Source of the DNA: Schizochytrium sp. TIO01
Taxonomy: Eukaryota > Sar > Bigyra > Thraustochytrida > Thraustochytriidae
Length of the DNA: 64,000 nucleotides
Assembly: GCA_004764695.1 (NCBI GenBank)
Contig: SMSO01000035.1
Span: 4,221,040-4,285,039 of the forward strand
Direction of reading: 5' to 3'
This document shows, in pieces, positions 29,616-39,836 of this stretch; positions within the stretch are counted from its first letter, which is position 1; every line of letters starts with the position of its first letter. The notes below the pieces were generated by a model, which searched no databases, had not been told where the DNA came from, and saw only the letters and a list, made by a program, of their open reading frames with translations. The position numbers were made by a program, and so were the translations under genes.

Positions 29616-29639
29616 ATATCGCAATACTAACATAACAAA

Positions 29640-30241
29640 TAACTAAAAATCATGAAAGCGGATATGTGCAGGAAGACGGCGCGGAGGAGCGAGGGAAAGG
29701 AAGGACACGGCGGCGCCAGGAGCCGCGAGAGAGGGAGCGGGTCCCTCTCCCGAGGCCCGCATCCCCCTGCGCCGCAGCCCGCCAGCGGGTGTGCGCGTGC
29801 GCGTGTTTGTGCCTGCTTGCGTGCAGGCGCGGGTTTCCTTCGAGGTCTGCTGCGCCGAGGCCCAGCTGCCCCTTTTGATTTTACCCACCGTTCCACAGGT
29901 GAGAGGACAGTTTAGCCATTTTTGTCGCCGTGTATCGCCCAAAAACCGTCGGGGCCGGGCTGGGAGAAGGGGGAAAGCAGGGAGAGGGGGTAAACTGGTA
30001 TGAGGTGGAGCGAGCCGCGCTCATTTGCCGAAGGCGCCACCGCAGAATTCTGCGCCAAAAGCAAAGAAGGAGCGGCGCCGAGCCAAGCCAAGGCCTGCGT
30101 AGCCGAGGAAGAGGGAGATGAGGTCCAAGGCCTCTACCGCGCGGACGGCCTGGGCCTCGCCGGAGAGAAACGAGGAGCTGGGAGCCCAAGTGCTTCGATG
30201 CTTCGATCGATCGATTGATTCATTCGCATTCTTTCGATTTC
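29640..30241. other. GC-rich island without a supported gene
   Basis: GC-rich and open in several frames on both strands only because stops are rare. There is no protein family resemblance. It is bounded by pentanucleotide repeats on both sides. Confidence 0.5.
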
Positions 30242-30348
30242 TTTTAATTAAATTAAATTAAAATAAAATAAAATAAAATAAAATAAAATAAAATAAAATA
30301 AATTAAATTAAAATAAATTAAATTAAATTAAATTAAATTAAATTAAGT
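30242..30348. repeat. AAATT / AAATA pentanucleotide array
   Basis: About 105 bp of mixed TTAAA and AAATA units. Confidence 0.93.
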
Positions 30349-32460
30349 TTAATTTTAAAAAAGCTAATTTACCAATTCTTTCTTTTATCGAAGGATCGAT
30401 TGGAAGAATGCACAAATGAAAAGAAAAGTGAGCGCAGAGAAAACAAAGGTACGTACATTCTATAATTGACTATCACATTTCTGTTGTTTTCCTAAGTTTG
30501 GCCTTTCGAGGAGGAGGAGGATCTACGAAAGGGTGTGTTTGCTTGTACGGAATGCATGTGCTGCAGCTGAGAGGCGGTGGAAAGGAGCTCTGAGAGAAGG
30601 CTTCGCAGAGAAGGGGCTCGGAAACCGCTGTTTTGCTCTTCTCCGTCTTCAATTCCATTCCGGTTCATTGATTCGCGCTTTTCATTGATGTCTGTCTATA
30701 TCTATCTATCTATCTATCTCACAGTTGTAATATGAATTAAGTTAATTTGATAAGAAGAGTAGGATTAGAAGAGATGAGAGCACTCACAAATGATTCATTG
30801 TCAGAGAGTCTCATGTTCATCAAAGACAAAACAACAGAGTTGAGTTGAGCATGAACAGCTAAAGATGGCAAATGAATACAATGGAATGGAATAAGAGGAA
30901 TGGAATGGAATGGAAATATGCTCCAAAGTAAACGTATTCTAAAGTGAGGTAATGGAAAGCGAAGTGCGAAAGAAAGTCCTCTTTTTTTTTCTCTTTCCTC
31001 GAGCTTGGACACCATCGTGTTCAGGGCGAGAAAGCCACATTCTCAGACAGGTGATAGATACTCCTGCACACGGATGCGAGGAGGGAGAGGCGAGCAGGCA
31101 GACCCTCAGACTGGTGCCTTCGAGGGTTAGGTTCTGCTTCATCTAGCTTTCTTCATACGAAGAAGAGAGCTTACGCTGAGGAGGAGTCTGCTGAGCTCAA
31201 TTTACATTTATTTATTTATTTATTTATTTATTTATTCATTCATTCATTCATTCGTAGTAAGATATCTATTGATTGACCTAGCGGCATTTACTTAGAGTAC
31301 TTAGAACGAGGGATCGTAAGGCCCTCTTAGTGTTCTCAGTAATCTTCGTCTTCTTAGTATGCTCAGTATTTTCTTAGTTTCGAAGAAAGAAAGAAAGAAA
31401 GAAAGAAAGAGGAATGTCTCTCTATTATGTACCAATCTTTCTTTTCTTTTCTCGTCTTTGTGAACACATACCGGTACTCCTATCATGAAGCTAGTGTTTA
31501 CGCTATCAGCGCCCAAGCCCTCTCTCGTCGTACCAACTAAGAGTCGCGCTAGCACTGGCTAGGCGTGGATAGTGAAGGAGAAAGGGAAAGGGCCTCCGCC
31601 AGTGGAGAGGAGGGAAGAAAAGCCCAGTGGGGTGTGAGAAGGATGCGTGTGCGTGAGAGGGGGGAGTGTCCCCAGGTTCCCCCTCTCGCCGCACTGGCCA
31701 TGTTGGGAAAGGGGGATGGTGGAGAGAAAAAGAAGGATTGTGAGGGCCGCCACTGGGCGCCCTCGAGTTGGACGGGTGTAGAGCCTTAAGTACACCTGGA
31801 AGCGCGCACACAAAGAATGGACTTTTAAGGTGCTCGTAAGGGGGGGCGTGTGCGATCGTCCTTCCCAGTGGGGCCAGAGGAGCTCGCACGCCCACCTCCG
31901 TGTTTACCGTCCCCCGCTCGCCTCTCAGACACACTGAGGGTGGTTGCCTCTTAGATGAGCGCAGTAGCGCTTGAGAGGAACCGTGGGGGTCTGCGGAAGC
32001 TGCAGAGGGACCGTTGTGACTGTAAAGACTACATCACGGATGGGAGCAGTGGGCGTAAGAGGAGCTGCGGGAGAACTGGCAGCGCGGGAGGGTGGGTCTT
32101 CTTCATGTTTGCACAATGATGAATAAATAAATGTTGATTGATTGAGTGATTGATTGATTGAGTGAAATAATGGAATGAAGTAAATAGTTGATTGAATTGT
32201 TGACCTGTTGATTGATTGCCGTCGAAATCGAAACGAGTGATATCGGGAAAGATGACGATGTCCCGGCACTGAAGAAGGTATCGCGACGCACGTGACGTCC
32301 GATGCATGAAAAGGACACGCGGTTTGGTCCTTCGTCTTCAAGATGAATGAATTCTTTCCAAGCCGCAAGTTCTTTGTTTATTTCTTTGTTTGCCTTTGTT
32401 TGATTGTTTTTGTTTCTGTATATGAGTAAAAAAATCCAAAAATCTTTCCTTTATCTCTCT
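30349..32460. other. Intergenic region with several microsatellites
   Basis: It holds TATC units near 30700-30720, a TTTA then TTCA array at 31205-31253 and GAAA units at 31383-31411. A GC-rich stretch lies at about 31510-32100. No gene is supported. Confidence 0.5.
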
Positions 32461-32549
32461 TTCTCTTTCTTTTTCTTTTCTTTTTCTTTTTCTTTTTCTT
32501 TTTCTTTTTCCCTCACTTTCGTCGGATTGATTGATTGATTGATTGATTG
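32461..32549. repeat. TTTTTC hexamer tract then TTGA tetramer tract
   Basis: Pyrimidine hexamer units at 32461-32510 and TTGA units at 32525-32549, about 110 bp upstream of the coronin ATG. Confidence 0.9.
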
Positions 32550-32657
32550 GAATTGATTTATTTGTTGAGGGAAAAAGAAAGGAGAAATAGAGTCAAAGAC
32601 GGCCGAAGTCTGAAGCAAAACCCAAACTCGCTACAGCTATAGAAAGCACAAAGCACC

Positions 32658-35094
32658 ATGTCTCGCTTCGTCCGCGCCTCCAAGGTCCGCCATGTGTACT
32701 GCCAGGTAAGTAGCTAGCTAGCTCTGGGATCGACGGTGCCCGCGTTCACCTTCCCGCGTCGCTGCTCTCAAGATACGCTTTAACGGGGCTGGTCATTGTG
32801 GTCTTCTTCAAGTCCTTCTCCTCCTTCTTTTTTATCTTCTTCTTCTTCTTCTTCTTCTTCTTCTCTTTGAACTCTTCTCGCGCCACGTTGGATTCGTGTG
32901 GGCGATCAAGCAGTGCGGCTGCCAAGCAAGGCACACGGCCTGTGCAGCTGGTGAACCAACCCTACGACAAAGGTCGCCGAGTTGGTGTAGTCCATGTAAT
33001 GTCAAGTCATCATCCTCGGTGCCTGTGTGATTGATTATATGGCCAGCTCTTTTCGATGAGTATCCAGCTCATAATAAACTCTTTAGTTTATACGGTTTAC
33101 TCCATCGACCAAGCGCGCTTGAGCTGTAGCCTGAGGCTGAGCCTGCGGCGACAGGGAATGACGACGACAAAGAAGAAGAAGAGACAAGCTCCGCCAGGGA
33201 GTGCAGAGGGGCAAGAGTTGAAGCGCACACTCGATTATTTTTTTTCTTCTTCTTGTTTGCTCGCTCGCTCGCTCGCCCGAATCGTTGAGTCATCATCGAT
33301 TCTTTGGTGAGCGAGGGAATAAGCAATTGAGTAGTGAGAAGGCTCTTTTTCTTTCAACTTTTGGCCTTCCTCCATTTATGTCTTTACGATGTAGAGGCGG
33401 GGGAGGCAGTCAAGGTGGAGAGCTGGAGGGTGACTCAATCATGGACTGGTGTTGTATTCTTTTTTATAGAATGTTTCGCCTCCCCTGATCGAATATCACA
33501 CTCTGGGCCTTCCAACCCCCTGCCCCACCCACCCCACCCCGTTGAAGAGCCATCAAGGGCGATTTGGAATCTCATGAAAACCTGATCTGATGACTAACAC
33601 ACACCTTCGCACACCCACCTCTTCTGTAACAATCATTTGTTATTATCGCACACACATTCACTCGTTTTGCTCTCGTTTGTGACTGCTTTGAACATATCTT
33701 CTGCCTCTGCTTCATTTGCTTGCATTGATTGATTATGTTTTTTGACGACTATTGCAAATGTGTTCTTTGGATGGATTGGTGATTAACTTGGTTTTCAATC
33801 ATCACAGCCTTCCAAGCCGGAGGAGCACTACAGCAACATCCGCTTGAGCACAGCAACTGGTGACCACAACTACATCAAGGTCAACACCAAGTACTTTGCC
33901 ATCCCCGTTGCCACCGGTGGCGGCTCCCTCGCTGTGCACAACCTCGACCAGCCTGGTCGTCTGCCCGCGCAGCCTGCAGTTTTGGATGGTCACCGTGGTC
34001 CTGTTCTGGATTTCGACTTCAATCCTAGTCATGAACAGTTGATTGCCACTGGTGGTGATGACTGCACTGTCAAAGTGTGGGGTATCCCCGAGGAGGGCCT
34101 GACCGAGACGATCTCCGAGCCCCTTGTTGACATGGCTGAGCACCAACGTAAGGTTGTTGTGATCCGCTTCCACCCGACCGCTGAGCACGTCTTGGCAAGT
34201 GGTTCCGCTGACCACACCGTCAAGATTTGGGATGTGCAGAACGGTGAGTCCAAGGTTGACATTCCCCACGATGAGCTCCTCCAGGATGTCGTCTGGAACT
34301 ACGATGGATCCATGCTCGCCTCTAGCAGCAAGGACAAGCTCATGCGCATCATCGACCCGCGTACCGGCGAGGTCACCGCCTCCGTCGAGGCCCACAACGG
34401 TACCAAGACCAGCAAGCTCACCTACCTTGGCGAGCACGGCACCCTCTGCTCGGTCGGTTTCACCCGCCAGAGCAAGCGCCAGTTCAAGATCTGGGACCCG
34501 CGTAACATCACCACCCCTCTTCACACCATGGATATTGACCAGGCCGCTGGAGTCATCATGCCCTTCTTCGATGAGGGCAGTAACATGCTCTACTTGGGTG
34601 GTAAGGGTGACGGTAACATCCGTTACTATGAGATCGTCAACGACGAGCCCTGGGCATTCAGCATCGAGACCTACCGTGCCGCCTCCCCATGCCGTGGTCT
34701 TGCTATTATGCCCAAGCGTGGCGTCAACACTGAGAAGGTTGAGCTCGCCCGCCTGTACAAGCTCACCTCGAACACTGTCGAGCCCCTCTCCTTCATCTGC
34801 CCGCGTAAGTCGGAGCTCTTCCAGGAAGACCTCTACCCGGACTGCTTCGCCGGCAAGCCTTCCATGTCTGCCGACGAATTCTTCGCCGGCAAGAACAAGA
34901 ACCCCATTCTCATGTCCATGGACCCGGCCAAGCGTACCGATATTGACAAGTCCAACATGGCTTCCATCTCTCACCAGCTCAACAAGCAAAAGAGCGCCAA
35001 GCAGCTTCAGGACGAGATTGACCACCTCCAGGCTTACGTCGATAAGCTCACCTCCGCCCTCGAGTCGGCTGGTGTCTCGGTCCCTGAGCCGTAA
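32658..35094 (+). CDS. Coronin, actin-binding WD-repeat protein, two exons
   Basis: The CDS is join(32658..32705,33808..35094), 444 residues. Exon 1 encodes MSRFVRASKVRHVYCQ, matching the coronin N-terminus SKFRHVFGQ. The 1102-nt intron has donor GTAAGT and acceptor TCATCACAG and contains a TTC microsatellite and GCTC repeats. Exon 2 carries the WD-repeat propeller (GHRGPVLDFDFNP; TGGDDCTVKVW; ASGSADHTVKIWD), the DUF1900-type segment with ARLYKLT and PRKSELFQEDLYP, and a short C-terminal coiled coil (LQDEIDHLQAYVDKL) for oligomerisation. It acts at cortical actin with Arp2/3. Codon use is strongly biased to C/G-ending codons, unlike the neighbours, which suggests high expression. The large intron near the start codon is common in highly expressed genes. 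Confidence 0.96.
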
Positions 35095-36741
35095 ATGTTA
35101 AAATTGGCTATGCCATATCTACAACCTCTTTTGCACCTGCCATCATTACCATCTCCATCACTTCTGCTACTACTTCTCACATACCTTTTTACTTTCCAAA
35201 TATACCTCCTTTCGTAACTCGACCATAGTTATTTTCGTCCTTCGTTTTTGTGAACAATAAACGACGTATTCTTTTTACTTTTCATCTCTTCTTAGTACTT
35301 GAGTTGTTTTAGTAGGTAGTAGGTCAAGATGAGTCTTTTGTTTCTTCGTAAATTTTTCAACAGGAAAGGAGGAAGAGGCAGACACATCATTTTAGACTTG
35401 TCTGAGATTACTCATAGTACTTTGGACTTTGACACTCCTGCGTTAATTCAACTTCGAAGCATTGGTTTAAAAGATAACACCTTTCCTTTGGATAATTCTT
35501 CAAAAAAGCCTCAAGAAATTATTTCGACCATGATGCGCAGGGATTTGCACATGCAAGAAAATGTAAACAAGGTAGCTGGGAACCATTATATAGCTCACTC
35601 TTTGTCAGGTACAAAAAACTCAATTCCCCAAATCCTACACCGCCGTGTCGGTGCTGTAGTCAGTAGTATGTTTTACTAAGCTACTGTTTCTGCCGTGACT
35701 TTGGCCAGCTATCTGGGAGCTAGAACAGTCGCTTTTGGTAGATTCTTGGCCAGAATCTAGTTCGTACCTATCGTCTTACTAGTAACGTGCGTAGGGGATG
35801 ACGGCATGGTCAAAGTTTACCATCTTTTGTCTGAACCAAGTTCTTGGGTAGGTTAGGTGTTGAATGGTGCTAGGCAAACCTTGCGTTAAATTTTCATACA
35901 AAATCAACAATTCATTGATAAAGACCAATCATATTTTATGCTAGTTTAGAATTGTGATTGTCAACTCGGAATCAAATGGCATCTCTATTTGTTAGGACTC
36001 TGAAGAAAACACAAAGTTTGCCTATCTTGATCTAGCTAGCGTTTATTGGGTTTCTACTTCGTGGAAAGGTATCATCGTGACCAAATCATACATAGATGCA
36101 AACCAAATAATTCACATTTCTATGGGTCGAGACTGCGTGGTATTATTTGAAGGAAAGTGCACTAGGCTTAGTCAACAACCCATGAGGTTTGATTCGACGA
36201 ATTAGACAGCTGCATTCTCCAAAGATTCACTGTGAGATAGACAAATCAAGGAACGATTCGTAGAGACAGACTTGGCTGAGGGTTTCACTTTAATCTTTTC
36301 TTAAAACTAGTTATTTAAAAAGAGGGCTCAACAAGAGTAAAGGAACAGAGAGCGTTGTTACGCAATTTGTATAGATCGAACAAGGTGCAGTAGAAGGCGG
36401 CGGCACCAAAAACAACGGAAGGGGGAAAAGACAGCAGGGGAACTACTCATAATCTCCTCCTCAATTGGTTGACTCGCACTACACTATCGTCTCTTGCATA
36501 TTTTTTAATTCGAAAAGAAGTAGAATCTGGCATAAAGGCAGCGATCGTTTTATTTGTACTAGTTGCGTGCTGCGTAGAACTTGACGCACAGCCCTCTGAA
36601 TAAATTGAATGCATAATACGATAATTGAGTGTTTCAGCCAAAATTTATACTAGAAATACTGGCCTGAGAAAGGTCGAGTCAAAAGAACACTTGCTCTTAG
36701 AGATACATTTGTACCAACGCTGCGCAAGGTCAGGCGAGTGT
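35095..36741. other. Intergenic region 3' of coronin
   Basis: AATAAA at about 35257 is a plausible coronin polyadenylation signal. A 116-codon frame at 35329-35679 has no family resemblance and sits where a 3' UTR would be, so I do not call it a gene. The rest is AT-rich. Confidence 0.5.
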
Positions 36742-38724
36742 TTAAAGCTTAGCCTTGGCTTCCTCTCCGATAGTGGCAATGAGGCGCATCTCCTCGAGTG
36801 CAGCCTCCATGTTGGCAGTGAAGCGCGACACCCATTTCTCAGACGGGTGGCGGGAGGTTACGGTGAAGCGAAGCTTGTCGTTCAGGACCGAGTATCCAAT
36901 GCCGAGGCCGTGAGGTACAACTTCACCAAAGCCCCATCCATCCATCAGTTCACCGACGAGGCCCGAGGTAGAAAGTGCCCAGGTTGATGAGCGAATGTAG
37001 CCCTGGTCAGAGTACAGCTCTGCACTCTCTCCATCGCGCATCATCATCTTAAGGCCAAGCAGGTGGCGGTCGCAACCATTTCCGGCACTAGCCTTGCTGG
37101 TGTAAGCAGAGTGGGCTGACGTGGCGGCGCGCATAAGCTCCAGACACTGCTTCGGTGAAGCGTTTGTAGAGGTCATGGCCTTGCAAAAGGCCACAGACTC
37201 ATTTGTGACGGAGCGTGTGACCTCGGTACGGCCATGGAGGTATGTGCGGGTCTGTGTAGACTCGTAGGTACCGCGGCAGCAACCAAAAGTCTTGTAGTAG
37301 GCGTACTGAATGGCGAGCTGTGCGAAGGCATCAGGGGAGACCTTGAATTTCTTGATGGTGTTCTTACCGTAGCCGTGGTACATGCAGACAGACATTTCCT
37401 TGGTGGCAAGAATAGCGTCGAAGGTGGCTTCGGCCTCACGGATGGCCTCCTTAGCAGCAGAAGAGAGCTTGAAAACTGCGGGTTCCGGCTCCGGAAGTAC
37501 GGAGTTGGTGAAGTTCTGGCCAGTGACAACTTCAGGGCTGTCCGCAAAGACGCGCTCGAGGGTGTAGTTGACAAGACGAGTTGTGGTGGTACCGTCCATC
37601 ATGGCGTGTTCACCAACGTAGCCGCCCTTGCCGTTCTCAAAGAAGACGAGCTGCATAGACTTATCCCAGAAGCGGTTGCGTCCATTTCCAGCAATGAGTG
37701 ACATGCCAACCTCCTCGCGGGTGGTTGGGCTCCAGTCCTCAAGGACAACGCACAGAATTGCGGACTCAATGCGCTGCAGTGAAGCGGCGTTAAGAGCTCC
37801 ATCAGATTCACCACCCAGCTCTGTGAGTAGAACTCTCTTTGCGGCCCACACGTCGCGGTCTTCAGCGGTAAGAATTCCTACAGGAGAAGTATCTGTGCCC
37901 TGGCGGTCGGCCATGTCCTTCACACGTTGTAGCTGATAGTGGATATCGTCAATGCTCAGGCCGGCCACGTCGAATGTGTAAAACCGGTTCTTCCGCACCA
38001 CTACAATGTGGTTGTACACATCCGGCGCATAAGTTCGAACAAAGTCCATGCCGTTTTCACCAGGCATGCGCGTGGCGTTGAACATGAACTTGTACTGCGT
38101 GTTGGACCAGGGTGCCTTCTTGCCCATATCGGGCTCCAGAGAGCCACTAACGACTTGATCGCGAAAAGAAAGCGCGTGGAACACGAACCTCGCAGCGCGA
38201 CGAGTCTGAGAGGCCATACCGCTTGCAAGTTCATCCTTAAATTGTAAGTAGTATGAGACATTCCACACAACGCTGTCCCTGTAGCTGAGGTAGGCGTACT
38301 CGTTCCACATCTTAATGAACCACGAGCTGTCGCTACGCTCGCGCTTGAGTTCCTCAAGGCGGGCATGGAGGGTCTCAGCGAGGCCGCCCTTGGCGCTGTA
38401 CTCACGGACCTTGCGTTCGGTCTCCGCGAACTCAGACTCGGTGACGTGCGGCTTGACGCTCTTAAGGAAGAGCTCAAAGGTATGAGCGAGGTCCGGCAAA
38501 GGCAGACGAGGTACGTTGGCCTGTTGCGCAAACAGCCGCTGGTTTGAGGGTTCCATGTCGCGGCCCTCGAGGTAGTCCGCGCCGTGGTCGCGGTAGAGCG
38601 ACCGCTCATACCCGGCTAGTTTAGACGCAGGCATGGTGCTTTCGAAGAGGAGCGAGCCTGACCGACAGCGACGACTCCTGGAGCTCACGCGAGAGGAAGT
38701 AAACCTAGCGAGCAGTGCGAGCAC
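36742..38724 (-). CDS. Carnitine O-acetyltransferase family, likely dual-targeted
   Basis: Reversible acyl transfer between CoA and carnitine. 660 residues with family signatures: the catalytic His373 in YVGEHAMMDG, a PLPxL-type start (RLPLPDL, about 73-79) and a C-terminal GLGIGYSV segment. The N-terminus (residues 1-30) is rich in Arg, Ser and Leu with almost no acid, like a mitochondrial presequence. A second in-frame ATG at 38634 (MPASKLAGYE) would remove it. The C-terminus is AKL, a peroxisomal PTS1-type tripeptide. This matches the yeast CAT2 arrangement, in which alternative starts send one enzyme to mitochondria and peroxisomes. Intact single exon. Confidence 0.93.
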   Translation of the reverse strand: MLALLARFTSSRVSSRSRRCRSGSLLFESTMPASKLAGYERSLYRDHGADYLEGRDMEPSNQRLFAQQANVPRLPLPDLAHTFELFLKSVKPHVTESEFAETERKVREYSAKGGLAETLHARLEELKRERSDSSWFIKMWNEYAYLSYRDSVVWNVSYYLQFKDELASGMASQTRRAARFVFHALSFRDQVVSGSLEPDMGKKAPWSNTQYKFMFNATRMPGENGMDFVRTYAPDVYNHIVVVRKNRFYTFDVAGLSIDDIHYQLQRVKDMADRQGTDTSPVGILTAEDRDVWAAKRVLLTELGGESDGALNAASLQRIESAILCVVLEDWSPTTREEVGMSLIAGNGRNRFWDKSMQLVFFENGKGGYVGEHAMMDGTTTTRLVNYTLERVFADSPEVVTGQNFTNSVLPEPEPAVFKLSSAAKEAIREAEATFDAILATKEMSVCMYHGYGKNTIKKFKVSPDAFAQLAIQYAYYKTFGCCRGTYESTQTRTYLHGRTEVTRSVTNESVAFCKAMTSTNASPKQCLELMRAATSAHSAYTSKASAGNGCDRHLLGLKMMMRDGESAELYSDQGYIRSSTWALSTSGLVGELMDGWGFGEVVPHGLGIGYSVLNDKLRFTVTSRHPSEKWVSRFTANMEAALEEMRLIATIGEEAKAKL

Positions 38725-39632
38725 CGAGCTCGGGAACCGGGGCCCTTGCGCACAGAGCTGCTCTCACCTGCTGCAGTTCGGGGTCTGGTGTCGCTCTGCG
38801 AGGCGTAGTACTTGGCCACTTGCTTGGGTATTTCCGGATTACATCTCCTGAGGTTGACCAAAAACTATTTCACACGAGTCTCCGCCCCCCGCTATCGCCC
38901 TCCTACCCCAAACACTAGGACCTCCAATTTCTTTTACAGGGTAAACATATTTTTTAATCCCATCTCGAACTGCAATTTCTTGGCATTGCAGTAACATTAA
39001 TATGGGCCAAAAGCCTTTTATGATCCTTTCTTTCTTTCTTTCTTTCTTTCTCTTAATAAGTGTTTAATGAGCTGAGAATGAAAACGATTCTCTCTGTAAA
39101 TCTTCGAAGAGAAGAGAGAAAAGAGATTGAGATTGAGATTGAGATTACAATTGAGATTACAATTGAGGACTGTCGCGAAAGCTCACAGGAGAACGGAGAT
39201 CGGCGCAGACCGCGACTCCAATCCACCAGCCAACCAGCCAATCAATCGACCAGGAGCTCGCGAGCCCAGGTCCCTGGCGCCGCTCGAAGCTCGGGTCGGC
39301 ATGTGAGAATGAGAGATGGACGGAGACCCAAAGAAAGAGGGGCGACAGAGGCCATTCCGCTCCATGCGTCAGAGACCCCGAACTTCGAGCGGCGCCCGCC
39401 CGCCTGCCTGGGGACCGAGCTGGGCCTGCTCGCCTGCAGCAGGGCCGGAGGAGCGCGGGGTGCAGGGCCGGCAGCCGCCTCCGCTCGCTTGGCTGCGCAG
39501 GACCGACGCGAAGGTCGGGGCGTCATTCGAAGCTGAGATCTTGAAAATGTAATGTAATGTAATGTAATTCTCTTTTGTTTAGTGCTGTGTTGTTTATGAA
39601 TTCTCCGTATTATTAACGATGTTTTCATTGCT
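38725..39632. other. Intergenic region
   Basis: Promoter side of the acetyltransferase gene, then TTTC units near 39028-39051, a GAGATT-type tract at 39123-39167 and a GC-rich stretch at 39200-39530. No gene supported. Confidence 0.5.
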
Positions 39633-39836
39633 CTTTCTTTGTTTCTTTGTTTCTTTGTATGTTTGTATGTTTGTATGTTTGTATGTTTGTATGTTTGTAT
39701 GTTTGTATGTATGTTTGTTTGTATGTTTGTATGTTTGCATGTTTGTATGTTTGTTTCTTTGTTTCTTTGTATGTTTGTATGTTTGTATGTTTGTTTGTAT
39801 GTTTGTATGTTTGCATGTTTGTATGTTTGTTTGTCC
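39633..39836. repeat. TGTTTGTA / TGTTTCTT octamer-type minisatellite
   Basis: About 200 bp of 4-bp and 8-bp units. It leaves open frames on both strands that are artefacts of the repeat. Confidence 0.95.

Noticed and set aside
33802-35025. 407-codon open frame antisense to coronin
   Set aside because: It mirrors coronin's C/G-ending codon bias, which removes antisense stops. Its translation is repetitive in Val, Leu, Gly and His with no family resemblance.
34199-35101. 300-codon frame on the coronin strand
   Set aside because: Ser/Pro/Arg-rich shift of the coronin codons, fully inside exon 2.
35329-35679. 116-codon ORF after coronin
   Set aside because: No resemblance to known proteins and located just past a likely coronin polyadenylation signal; a chance frame is more likely.
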